From CAYLZW01 sp964388085 (GTDB lineage: Bacteria; Myxococcota; UBA727; CAYLZW01), in assembly GCA_964388085.1 (NCBI GenBank), contig CAYLZW010000007.1, positions 1 to 59,969 on the forward strand: 59,969 bases of DNA, given 5' to 3'. Positions 42,113 to 49,846 of the stretch are shown here, one piece after another. The notes beneath the pieces were generated by a model, which saw nothing but the letters and a program-made list of their open reading frames with translations, was not told the DNA's origin and did no database searches. Numbering within the stretch: position 1 is the stretch's first letter; the number at the start of each line of letters is the position of its first letter. A program made the translations under genes and the position numbers.

Positions 42113-42605
42113 CGGGCTCTCCGAGCAGCGCCGTCGGTGTGCGGCGCGCTACCGCACGCGGCCCCGTGTCGTCGAGGTACGGGTTCGGGTCGACATAGCC
42201 CTCAGCACGTCGGCCGCGGCGCCACCCGGCCATGTAGCCGGCCTCCCAGGTCACGCCGGGGGACGTCGCCGCTCGCTGCGCGCGCTCGAGCTCGAGCGTG
42301 GCGCGCAGCTCGACGATCTCAACGCGGTACGCGGCGCTGCGCTGGGCGTCTTTGGTCCCGAAGCGCCTTGCCTCCTCGTAACCGAGCCACGCAGGCTTGT
42401 CGTCGACGAGTTCTGACGCCAGGACGTCGACGCAGAGCCGGACGCACTCGTCGCAGATGTAGGTCGGGTGTGGGCCAGCCAGGAGCTTTTTCACGTCCCG
42501 GGGGCCCTTCCCACAGAACGAACAGACGTACGGCGACGCCGCGGGTGCGGTCGCCTTGGTCGCCTTCCTCTGCCTTCGCGGTGCCTTGCCTGTCGTCGTG
42601 GTCAC
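42099..42605 (-). CDS. ClpX-type C4 zinc-finger protein
   Basis: A 168-residue protein. After a basic N-terminus (KAPRRQRKATKATA) it carries a near-perfect ClpX zinc-binding domain: Cys28, Cys31, Cys51 and Cys54 in YVCSFCGKGPRDVKKL and HPTYICDECVRLC. There is no AAA+ domain. The second half is helical (VEIVELRATLELERAQRA). In ClpX this domain dimerises and binds adaptors and substrates such as lambda O. GTG at 42605 overlaps the stop of the helicase-loader gene as GTGA, so it is coupled to the replication operon. Confidence 0.83.
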   Translation of the reverse strand: MTTTTGKAPRRQRKATKATAPAASPYVCSFCGKGPRDVKKLLAGPHPTYICDECVRLCVDVLASELVDDKPAWLGYEEARRFGTKDAQRSAAYRVEIVELRATLELERAQRAATSPGVTWEAGYMAGWRRGRRAEGYVDPNPYLDDTGPRAVARRTPTALLGEPDAPR

Positions 42606-43537
42606 CTCGCACCCCCACAGTCGACCCACCCGCCATCGATGCGTGCCCAGAGGCCCTCGCCGGCGGTCCCGTAGGCCTCAACGAACGTGTCTTGCGGCGA
42701 GTTGGTGGTCAGGACCGTCGGCAGGCCGCGAGCTCGGCGCGCACGTACGATGTCGTTGACGATCCCTGCCGAGACGCTCGTGTCGCCGGTGCGCCCGCAG
42801 ATGACGGGGCACACCTCGTCGAGCGCGACGACACCCGAGCACTCGATGACCCACCGCCGGTCGGCCAGGACGACCTCGTCCTTGCTCCACGACACCATCG
42901 CCTCCCAGCGCACGCGCTCGAGGTAGTGGCCGGGCGCCCTCCAGACCAGCCAGCCAGCGGCCGTCGACTTGCCTCGCTGCGGTGGCCCTGACAGCACCAT
43001 CAGGAGGTGCTTCTCGCGAAGGAATCTCTCGGCGGCGACGGCCGCCTTGTCCCATGCGCCGCCGCCACGGATCGGCAGGTCCTTGAGCACCTTCGCCATC
43101 CGCTGGTGTCGACGGCGCTCGGTTTCCTCGGGTGGCTCGTCCTCCACGGCACGCACCCACGACGAGATACCCAGCGCCTTCCGGATGTCCTTCTGGCCGC
43201 GAAGCGCGGTCCGGTCGAGCCGCGCGGCGAAGCGGGCAGCTACGTCGCTGGTCGCCGCGGCCGCCGGGTGCTGCGCCTGTAAGCACGCGTCGCAGAGCGC
43301 CCGGTCGGTGCCGACGAGCGACGTGAGGATGATCGGGAGTCGGCCGACGAGGCACCCCGAGCACTGGACGTCGCGTGCGAAGAGCTCGCCGGCGCCGACG
43401 GGCTGCGACGTCACGCGCGCTCGAGTAGCTCGACCGGACGCCCTTCGCCCGTCCTGAACATTCTTGCGCTCGAGGAGCTTCTTTCGCCCGTACTCGCGCA
43501 CCGCGTCGTCGTCGACCTTCACCGCCTGGTCACTCAT
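42602..43537 (-). CDS. DnaC/IstB-like helicase loader ATPase
   Basis: A 311-residue AAA+ protein. Walker A GPPQRGKST at 184-192, Walker B VVALDE at 236-241, sensor-like LPTVLTTNSP near 280. The N-terminal half has a zinc-knuckle (Cys59, 62, 82, 85: CSGC ... CDAC), as in several phage loaders. It lies directly after the replication initiator gene (TGATG overlap), corresponding to lambda P or phage DnaC, and should bring host DnaB to the origin. Confidence 0.85.
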   Translation of the reverse strand: MSDQAVKVDDDAVREYGRKKLLERKNVQDGRRASGRATRARVTSQPVGAGELFARDVQCSGCLVGRLPIILTSLVGTDRALCDACLQAQHPAAAATSDVAARFAARLDRTALRGQKDIRKALGISSWVRAVEDEPPEETERRRHQRMAKVLKDLPIRGGGAWDKAAVAAERFLREKHLLMVLSGPPQRGKSTAAGWLVWRAPGHYLERVRWEAMVSWSKDEVVLADRRWVIECSGVVALDEVCPVICGRTGDTSVSAGIVNDIVRARRARGLPTVLTTNSPQDTFVEAYGTAGEGLWARIDGGWVDCGGAR

Positions 43538-44550
43538 CACGCCCTCCGGGCTGCTGCGCGCTCGTCGTAGCGCCGTTGCAGGTACTCGTGCTTCGCCGCC
43601 TCGAAGGCGTCGTCGTCGTTGAAGTCCTCGCGCGCCGGCGGCCCCGTGGTAGGCACGTCTCCGTCGACGAGGGCGGCCGTCGCGTAGTCGAAGATGTTGT
43701 CGCTGATGTACCCCCACGACTTTCGCGCTGTGGTTCGTCGACGAGGACGCCAGCCGTCGCCTTGCCGCACCTCGCGGGAGCCCCGGAGAAACCAGGACAC
43801 CTTGGCGCCGCGCTCGAGCTGACGCTGCGTCGCTCCCCGTTCGTGCAGGTTCATCCGCGTCCCGGGGTTCCCCATCGCGGCCGCGTGGTCGAGGAAGACC
43901 TGGTCCATGGCCCCACCGATGGCCATGACGACGTGAGCGGGCGCATCGTCGAAGGCCCCGGCCTCAACGGCCTTGAGGCTTGGGGGCGGCAGCGAAGGAG
44001 CGAGCGCGAGCGGCACGACCTCCGCGTCCACCGCGCTGGGGCTTCGTTGGGGCTTCCCTGGGGCTTCATGGGGCTTCTGTCTGACCCCAGGGTCCGGTTT
44101 GACGGACCCCACGGTCCGGTTTGGGAGGACCGTACGGTCCGGTCCTGCGGACCCCAGGGTCCGGTTCTCGTCGTCATCGACCGGACCGCACGGTCCGGTT
44201 AGGGGGACCGCACGGTCCGGTTCCGGCTCGGTGTGGCTGTCAGCCACCCGGACCGCACGGTCCGGTTGCGTGCGGAGGAACCAGCCGCGCTTCCCGTCCC
44301 GGCGCCCCCGCTCGATGAGCCCCGCCTCGCGCAACCGGGATAGGTGCTTCCGGACCATTCGCTCGCCGTTGGCCGCCTCCTTCTCGTCGTCGAGGTCGTA
44401 GCCGATCATCCCAGCGAGGTAGCGGGTGCCTGCGAACGTGAACGGCTGCGCGTCGCCGTGACGCGCGTGACGCCACAGCAACGCGCCGAGCATGCGCGTG
44501 TCGCCGGGGAGCTCGCGGCACCTGTACAGAGCGTCAGGCGCGTCAGCCAC
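43537..44550 (-). CDS. Iteron-binding replication initiator (lambda O-like)
   Basis: A 337-residue protein. Residues about 15-95 form a winged-helix domain (FTFAGTRYLAGMIGYDLDDEKEA; ERMVRKHLSRLREAGLIERG). Residues 95-156 are a repeat-rich linker (QPDRAV, PDRAV, PDRTV, PNRTV) encoded by seven iterons. The C-terminal domain (AFDDAPAHVVMAIGGAMDQVFL; KVSWFLRGSREVRQGDGWRPRRR) should contact the helicase loader. Gene order initiator-loader and iterons inside the gene match lambda O-P. GTG at 44550 gives an eight-base overlap with the upstream gene. Sequence itself is not close to lambda O. Confidence 0.78.
   Translation of the reverse strand: MADAPDALYRCRELPGDTRMLGALLWRHARHGDAQPFTFAGTRYLAGMIGYDLDDEKEAANGERMVRKHLSRLREAGLIERGRRDGKRGWFLRTQPDRAVRVADSHTEPEPDRAVPLTGPCGPVDDDENRTLGSAGPDRTVLPNRTVGSVKPDPGVRQKPHEAPGKPQRSPSAVDAEVVPLALAPSLPPPSLKAVEAGAFDDAPAHVVMAIGGAMDQVFLDHAAAMGNPGTRMNLHERGATQRQLERGAKVSWFLRGSREVRQGDGWRPRRRTTARKSWGYISDNIFDYATAALVDGDVPTTGPPAREDFNDDDAFEAAKHEYLQRRYDERAAARRA
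44083..44267. other. ori: Prophage replication origin: seven iterons
   Basis: Seven copies of an 18-base unit GGACCGCACGGTCCGGTT (variants at four positions) start near 44083, 44104, 44127, 44149, 44183, 44205 and 44250. Most starts are 22-23 bases apart, about two helical turns, and the wider steps are 34 and 45. The core GGACCGNNCGGTCC is a perfect palindrome in several copies. They lie within the initiator gene, as in lambda. Confidence 0.82.
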
Positions 44551-44803
44551 AGCGCGTGACCTCCACGGGACCGACGCACGCAGAGCAGAGGTCGGGCTCC
44601 ACCCACCAGCACCCGCCGGGGCACGCGCAGCTGTCGGTGCAGCCGCATCCACGGCAGGCGGTCTCCTCGTCGTCCGGCGGCTCGGTCCCGGTGCCGGCGC
44701 AGCGCCGGCGCTGGCTGTCCACGACGCGATGGTGCGCGCGCAGGGTGCCGTCTCGCTTGAGGCGGACCTCTCGGCCGCAGACCTGGCAGGCGGCGTGGGT
44801 CAC
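44543..44803 (-). CDS. Cysteine-rich zinc-binding-like protein
   Basis: An 86-residue protein with about 13 Cys: CQVCGREVRLKRDGTL (HNH/zinc-knuckle-like start), CRGCGCTDSCACPGGCWW and DLCSACVG. Probably binds two or three zinc ions. It precedes the initiator gene with an eight-base overlap, so it may influence replication. The first 40 residues alone recall small C4 zinc-ribbon phage proteins. Confidence 0.65.
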   Translation of the reverse strand: MTHAACQVCGREVRLKRDGTLRAHHRVVDSQRRRCAGTGTEPPDDEETACRGCGCTDSCACPGGCWWVEPDLCSACVGPVEVTRCG

Positions 44804-46200
44804 TGGAGCTCCCGCGCGAGCAGAGTTGCGTTGCCGAGGAAGTCGGCGAGGAGCTCAGCGTCCAGCCCCGCGGCGCGCACGTCCTCGAGCGCGAGCGAGG
44901 CGTCCTCGAGCGCGCGGACGAGGCGCGCGACCAGGTCGAGGTCCTCGGTGGCGAGCGGCAGATCAGTCAGCCACGACTCGGGCGGGATGACCCACGCGCC
45001 GCGCGCGCGCATCTCTCGAGCGAACCTGGCCTGCATCGCGGCGTCGCCGTCGACGAGCACAAAGGCGCTCGGGTGCGGCGGCGCCGCCGCCTCGACCTCG
45101 TGGTCGCTCAGGTAGGCGACCGGCCGGCGGGGCAAGGCAACCCAGTGCCGCCTGTATGGCTCCCACCAGGCCCGGCCTGTATGCGCGTTGAACACGACGA
45201 CGAACGCGCACTCGATGTGGCCTGCGACGAGCTCCTCGAAGAGCTTGTACGTGGCGGGGCCCATGTCGCCCTTGCCGGGCGGGTTCATGAAGACGCGGCC
45301 GCGCCAGCGCTGCTTGAGCCCGTCCTGCTCCTTCGTGAAGAAGGCCTTCGCGCGGACGCGTTCGTTCGCCTTCGGGCAGCTGAACGGGTCGAGGTCGATG
45401 CGCTCGAGCACCAGGCGCGCGACGTCGAGCCATTCGTCGGGCGTCCCGTACTCGACGGACTCCGCGGATGTGTGCGCGCGCGGGCCCTCCTTCTCGAGCT
45501 CCGCCACGCGCACCTTGAGCTCGCGGGCCTCCTGCAGCTGGTCGGCGACCATGCGGGCGAGCTCAGGGTCGCCCAGGCGGGCCTCGAAGAAGCGACGGTT
45601 GAGCTCGTCGAGCTTCGTCGGCGCCGACGCGGCCGCGGCCGGCGCGTCGCGCTCAGCGGTGCGCTCGAGCTCGCCGGCGCCGCGCTCGAGCGTGGCACCT
45701 CGCGCCGCATCGAGCACCGGCGCGTCCGGACCTACAGGGAGGTGCTCCGCCTCGTCCTCGTCCGGCTCAGGGTCGTCGTCGGCCGCGGCGTGCTGGCGCG
45801 CGATGTCGCGCGCCTTCGCGGCCGTGATGGTCTCGCCGCGCTCGGCGCGCTCGAGCGCCTCGTCGCGCGCGGCCGCGGGGACGTCGCCGGCGGCGAGCAG
45901 GTAGAGGGCCGAGGCCTCGATACCCTTCGCGCTCTCGGCGGCATCGAACGCCTCCGCGACCTGCACGAGCCGGTACGCGCTCGAGCGCTTCATGTGCAGC
46001 TCAGCGGCGCACCAAACGTCGAAGCTCACGCCGCCGCGCTCACGGAGCAGCCCCCGCGCGGCGACGAGGGCGCGGCCAATGCGCAGCACGAGCTCGCCCG
46101 TGGTGCGCACCAGGCCGCGGACCTCATCCGCGATGCGGTCGAGCTCGTGCGCCACAGCGCCGGCTGGCGACACGATGATGGTGTCTGGCGGGGTGCTCAC
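44800..46200 (-). CDS. DUF3102-type domain fused to Dam-like N6-adenine methyltransferase
   Basis: A 466-residue protein. Residues 15-85 resemble DUF3102 (DRIADEVRGLVRTTGELVLRIG; SFDVWCAAELHMKRSSAYR), associated with plasmid/phage DNA proteins. A charged linker and coiled coil follow to about 240. Residues 250-400 match phage Dam methylases (PF05869): EYGTPDEWLDVARLVLERIDLDPFS, ERVRAKAFFTKEQDGLKQRW and the catalytic NPPG at 306-309. It probably methylates adenine on phage DNA using S-adenosylmethionine, protecting it or marking the origin. GTG 46200 lies one base past the preceding stop. Confidence 0.78.
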   Translation of the reverse strand: MSTPPDTIIVSPAGAVAHELDRIADEVRGLVRTTGELVLRIGRALVAARGLLRERGGVSFDVWCAAELHMKRSSAYRLVQVAEAFDAAESAKGIEASALYLLAAGDVPAAARDEALERAERGETITAAKARDIARQHAAADDDPEPDEDEAEHLPVGPDAPVLDAARGATLERGAGELERTAERDAPAAAASAPTKLDELNRRFFEARLGDPELARMVADQLQEARELKVRVAELEKEGPRAHTSAESVEYGTPDEWLDVARLVLERIDLDPFSCPKANERVRAKAFFTKEQDGLKQRWRGRVFMNPPGKGDMGPATYKLFEELVAGHIECAFVVVFNAHTGRAWWEPYRRHWVALPRRPVAYLSDHEVEAAAPPHPSAFVLVDGDAAMQARFAREMRARGAWVIPPESWLTDLPLATEDLDLVARLVRALEDASLALEDVRAAGLDAELLADFLGNATLLARELQ

Positions 46201-46201
46201 G

Positions 46202-46408
46202 TCACGCCACCTCGCGCGGCATGATGACGTCGGCGGCCGCGAGCTCGACGACACCTACCTCGAGCTGCCAGACCCGGACGCGCCCCCCCCCCATGGAGAC
46301 GAGCGCGGCGCGGTAGACCGTCGCCTTCCCGTCACGCACCGTGGGGACGAGCCCGGCGCGCGCAGGCTCGGCCTTCACCTTCACTTTGGTTTGCGCGGGG
46401 AAGGTCAC
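46202..46408 (-). CDS. Small hypothetical phage protein
   Basis: A 68-residue beta-rich protein (MTFPAQTKVKVKAEPARAGLV; RVRVWQLEVGVVELAAADV). GTG at 46408 overlaps the ParB-like gene stop as GTGA. Function unknown. Confidence 0.6.
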   Translation of the reverse strand: MTFPAQTKVKVKAEPARAGLVPTVRDGKATVYRAALVSMGGGRVRVWQLEVGVVELAAADVIMPREVA

Positions 46409-48309
46409 GCGGCCACCGTGCGGCCCTTCTCGCGACACAGCTTCCGGCGGTAGAGGTCGCCGTCCTCACCGAGGAAGTAGAGGAAGGCCGCGTCACGCAC
46501 GACGCTCGTCTCGTAGACGACCTCGACCGTGGGCTCCTGCCGCTTCTTTCCCCTGCGCGTCTGCGAGCGCGCGATGTTGCAGTCCTTGTCGAGGTAGTAG
46601 AGCCAGCCCTCCTCGCGGAGCAGCCCGACCTCGAGGACGAGCTCAGCCCCCTTCACGTTCGTCTTGCCCGCCGGCGCCGTGGTCGGCTCTGCCGGTCCCT
46701 CGTCGGGCGCAGCGGTCTCGGGTACGAGCGCCTGCAGGCCCGGTCCGAGCCTCTTTCCGGCCTTCTTCGCCTTCTTTGTGGCCGCCGCGCCCAACGCCAC
46801 TTCCTCCTCACGGAGCTGCTCATCAGAAGCCAGGAGCTCGGCGTCTCGCTTGGCGATGAGGTCGGCGCGAACGGCGTTAGGGTCGACACCGACGAACGCG
46901 GCGTAGGCCGCTACACGGTCGTCGTCGTAGTCCCAGAATGCCTGGTACATGTCGACCTCGACTGCGAGCGCCAGGACCTGCGGCATGGTCTGGGCTTCGG
47001 CGAGGAGGGCATCGAACCTCTCCCTCCGCCTCGAGGCATTCAGCTTCTTGTCTGGCGCACGGCGCGTGAGGGCCTCGTCCACTCCGTCGATGCACGCACC
47101 CGCCAAGCTCTTCACGATGCGACGAACGAACTCGAGCGGCTCGGCGCCGTATGCGCGTGCGGTTGCTGACACGACAGCGGCGACCAGTGCGCGCTCGTGC
47201 TCCTCCTCGGGGACGTCTGTCTCAGGCACCTTCCTCTTCGATGGGGCCGTCTTCCGCGCTGCCTTCTCGACGAGCCCCTTCTCCTGCAGGATCTTCAGCG
47301 CCTCTGACTTCTTCACGAGCTCGTGCGCGCGCCCCTCGTGGTCGACCGCCACGACCTTCTTCGCGCCCTTGCCGAGCAGCGTCTTCAGCTTCTTCTTCCC
47401 CTCGACGCCGAGGTCCTGTGCGTCGGCACCGAGGTCGACCCATCCGGCGGCCGGGCTCGAGCGGCCAGGCTTAAAGACCTTCGCGGCCTCGTCGCCCTCG
47501 AGCACCGCGTGCCCCTTCACGCGCGCGGCCGTCAGGATCTCCTCGCCGTGCGCCGCCACCTTCTCCTTCCAGCACCCACCGTCGGTGCATCGGTCGCGGC
47601 CGTCGTCAGCCTCCTCGAAGAGCGCCGCCTGCGCGCCCGTGCGCTTCGGGCAGCTCGTGCACGCGCCAGCGGATGTGAGCATCGCGTCCTCGCGGTCGAA
47701 CGGCGCGTCCTTCAGGACCCGGAGCGTGCGGTTGAGTTCGTACTTGACGTCGTCCGGCGTGACGGTGCCCCAGGTGTCGAGGCGGTCGAGCACCTGCACC
47801 TGCTCGTCCTTGTCCTCCAGGCGGGCGAGCACGAGCGCCGCCTCGAGCGAGAGCGTGCCGATCGTGACCATGCCCCGCGCCTCCTCGCATAGCCCGCAGA
47901 GCTTGAGTCGCTTGTAGACGTGGCCCTTGCTCTTGCCGGTCTTCAGCGCCACCTCCTCGACGCTGTTGCCGAGCTCCACCAGGTTCGCGAACGCCTCCGC
48001 CTCCTCGAGCGGCGGCACGTCGACGCGCGAGCTATTGTCGACGAGCATGATCTCGAGCGCCTCCTTGTCGGAGAGCTCGCGGACGAGCGCCTTGACGTCC
48101 TTCCAGCCGAGCTCGCCGGCGGCGGCGCCGCGGCGGTGACCGTTCACGAATTCGAAGCGCTTGCCCACCGGACGCACGAGGATCGGCGTGATGAGCCCGT
48201 GCTCCTCCATCGTCGCCACCAGCTCGGTCAGGTCGCCGATCGTCTTGCGTGGGTTGAGCGGGCTCGGGTCGATGAGCTTGAGCTTGATGGTCTGGATCTC
48301 GTCGTTCAT
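46405..48309 (-). CDS. ParB/Spo0J-like DNA-binding protein
   Basis: A 634-residue protein. Residues 5-100 are a ParB N-terminal nuclease/CTPase domain: PSPLNPRKTIGDLTELVATM and GHRRGAAAGELG at 57-68 (the GxRRxxA motif). An HTH follows (VEEVALKTGKSKGHVYKRLKL), then a Cys cluster (CTSCPKRTG ... CTDGGCW) seen in many phage/plasmid ParB-like proteins. The long C-terminal half is charged and has a repeat (GWLYYLDKDCNIARSQ; AFLYFLGEDGDLYRRK). No ParA gene is nearby, so simple partition is unlikely. It may act in phage DNA replication or regulation. Good SD (GGAGAAG) before ATG. Confidence 0.82.
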   Translation of the reverse strand: MNDEIQTIKLKLIDPSPLNPRKTIGDLTELVATMEEHGLITPILVRPVGKRFEFVNGHRRGAAAGELGWKDVKALVRELSDKEALEIMLVDNSSRVDVPPLEEAEAFANLVELGNSVEEVALKTGKSKGHVYKRLKLCGLCEEARGMVTIGTLSLEAALVLARLEDKDEQVQVLDRLDTWGTVTPDDVKYELNRTLRVLKDAPFDREDAMLTSAGACTSCPKRTGAQAALFEEADDGRDRCTDGGCWKEKVAAHGEEILTAARVKGHAVLEGDEAAKVFKPGRSSPAAGWVDLGADAQDLGVEGKKKLKTLLGKGAKKVVAVDHEGRAHELVKKSEALKILQEKGLVEKAARKTAPSKRKVPETDVPEEEHERALVAAVVSATARAYGAEPLEFVRRIVKSLAGACIDGVDEALTRRAPDKKLNASRRRERFDALLAEAQTMPQVLALAVEVDMYQAFWDYDDDRVAAYAAFVGVDPNAVRADLIAKRDAELLASDEQLREEEVALGAAATKKAKKAGKRLGPGLQALVPETAAPDEGPAEPTTAPAGKTNVKGAELVLEVGLLREEGWLYYLDKDCNIARSQTRRGKKRQEPTVEVVYETSVVRDAAFLYFLGEDGDLYRRKLCREKGRTVAA

Positions 48310-48338
48310 GGGGCTTCTCCTGCAGCACGCGGGCTGCG

Positions 48339-48785
48339 TTAGGCGTGAGCGCGCGCGATGGCGTCGCTCACGACGTGGTCAGGGACGTCGAACAGCGACG
48401 GCTGCCCGCGCCAGGGGATTGGCTCCGCGAACCGGCGCGCGTTGCCGAGCACCCAGCACCAGTCGCGCGGTCCTTCGCCCGTCACCCACGGCGAGCGACA
48501 CAGCCTCGCGAGCGAGTAGTCGACGACATCGACCACTCCGAGGAGCACGCCGCGGGGCAGCGGGCCGTCGCAGATGCGTTGCACCTCGAGCTGCGCCGCC
48601 GGTGAGCCGATCAGCCGGTGCTCGCCGACCAGGCGCGCGTCACGTACGTCAGCCGCGTTGCCGTGGCGCGACGCGTGGATGAGCAGCGGGCCGAGGTGCG
48701 CGGTCCGCCACGGCCGCGTCTCGAGGTCCATGAGGCCCTCGACCTGCAGCGATGCCCACGGCTGCCAGACGGAGAGCGCCTTCAC
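48339..48785 (-). CDS. ASCH-domain protein
   Basis: A 148-residue protein with the ASCH signature at its start (MKALSVWQPWASLQVEGL...ETRPWRT) and GPLLIHASRHG, then VVDVVDYS and GDARRFAEP-like strands. ASCH/PUA-like domains bind RNA or act on nucleotides. In phages they are often found in early operons with unknown role. Overlaps its upstream neighbour by four bases. Confidence 0.75.
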   Translation of the reverse strand: MKALSVWQPWASLQVEGLMDLETRPWRTAHLGPLLIHASRHGNAADVRDARLVGEHRLIGSPAAQLEVQRICDGPLPRGVLLGVVDVVDYSLARLCRSPWVTGEGPRDWCWVLGNARRFAEPIPWRGQPSLFDVPDHVVSDAIARAHA

Positions 48786-49042
48786 ACCGCCACTCCGAGG
48801 TCAGCCAGCAGTTGCCGCAGGTGCTCCTCCAGTTCGGGGAGCAAGGCCTCGCCGGTCTCGAGGTGGTGGCGGTCGATGCTGACGGTGTCGCCGAGGTCCA
48901 ACGACCCGACGTAATGGCCGCCGATCGAGACCTCGAGCTCGCGGCCGCGGGCCGCGTGCCGGACGAGCATCCGGCCCAGCTCAGCGGCCATGAGCTCGGC
49001 TCGAGCGCGCAGGTCGTAAGGGTGCATGCCGCCGTCAGCCAT
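48782..49042 (-). CDS. Hypothetical phage protein
   Basis: An 86-residue protein (MHPYDLRARAELMAAELGRMLVRHAARGRELEVSIG) with helical ends. Overlaps neighbours on both sides. Function unknown. Confidence 0.6.
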   Translation of the reverse strand: MADGGMHPYDLRARAELMAAELGRMLVRHAARGRELEVSIGGHYVGSLDLGDTVSIDRHHLETGEALLPELEEHLRQLLADLGVAV

Positions 49043-49649
49043 GGGCGCCCCCGCTCGTCGCCTTCACGAGGAGATCAGCGATCGCGCGCAGGTCGCGCTC
49101 GGCGGAGAGCCGCATCGGCATGAGGATCGCCGTCGCGTCCCGCGGCTGTGGCTGGTCGAAGACAGGCTGCTCCGGGTGCGAGCCGAACCAGAGGTCGCGG
49201 CGGATGGCTCTCGTGTACGCGTCGTCGAGCAGAACCAGGCGGTCGCCCATGCGGTAGACGCGGCCGCCATGGATCGTCACCGTCGTCCAGTGAAGCTGTT
49301 CCAGCGGGCCATCGCCGGCCGCGGCAACGAAACCATCGACGGGGGCGCCCGGGATCGTGCTCCACCGATCGAGCGGCCAGTCGTCGTCGCCGAGGGGCTC
49401 ACCGTCGAGCGAAATTCGCGTCCAGCGCTCGGCAGGGTGCGGCTCGGGTCGCTGCACTCGGCCGAGCCCCCACGCGAGGACCTCCTTCGCCGTCGTGAGC
49501 TCGCGCAGCTCGGGCACGGTCTCGCGTCGCACCATCCAGTGCCCGTTGGAGATCCAGGCCGCGTCCTCGGTCACCATGAAGGAGTGCCGGCAGTTCTCGG
49601 CGTTGATGTGAAGAGCCCACTCAGGGGCCTCGGCGGTCGTCGTCGTCAC
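49035..49649 (-). CDS. Hypothetical phage protein (204 residues)
   Basis: Beta-rich, Trp-rich protein (NCRHSFMVTEDAAWISNGHWMVRRET; WTTVTIHGGRVYRMGDRLVLLDD). The arrangement of paired beta-alpha-beta segments vaguely recalls a DNA-clamp-like or tube-like fold, but this is not established. Overlaps its neighbours by four and eight bases in the early operon. Confidence 0.6.
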   Translation of the reverse strand: MTTTTAEAPEWALHINAENCRHSFMVTEDAAWISNGHWMVRRETVPELRELTTAKEVLAWGLGRVQRPEPHPAERWTRISLDGEPLGDDDWPLDRWSTIPGAPVDGFVAAAGDGPLEQLHWTTVTIHGGRVYRMGDRLVLLDDAYTRAIRRDLWFGSHPEQPVFDQPQPRDATAILMPMRLSAERDLRAIADLLVKATSGGAHG

Positions 49650-49846
49650 GCATCCTCCTCGTCGCGCTCATCCCAGTAGTCGCGCTCATCGTCGTCACCG
49701 CACTTGCAGATGCGGTCGCAGACGCCGCCGGCGGTGCACCCGCCGCAGGGAAACTCCGAGCACTGCGGGCAGCACCGGCACTCGCGTGCGCACGCCGCGA
49801 GGTAGCGGAGCTCGCTGTCGCTGATGGTCGGCTCGTCGTCAGCCAT
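49646..49846 (-). CDS. Cysteine-rich small protein
   Basis: A 66-residue acidic protein with Cys-rich centre CRCCPQCSEFPCGGCTAGGVCDRICKC, about ten Cys in 30 residues, probably a multi-zinc knuckle. Acidic tails at both ends (ADDEPTISDSEL; DDDERDYWDERDEEDA). Overlaps neighbours at both ends. Function unknown. Confidence 0.6.
   Translation of the reverse strand: MADDEPTISDSELRYLAACARECRCCPQCSEFPCGGCTAGGVCDRICKCGDDDERDYWDERDEEDA

Noticed and set aside
44083..44267. Repeat cluster considered as a CRISPR array.
   Set aside because: Units are 18 bases and palindromic, intervals are 4-27 bases and not unique spacers of constant size, and the array lies within a coding gene. Iterons fit better.
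46202..46408. Longer start at 46438 for this small gene.
   Set aside because: It would overlap the ParB-like gene by 34 bases; the GTG with GTGA overlap matches the operon's pattern.
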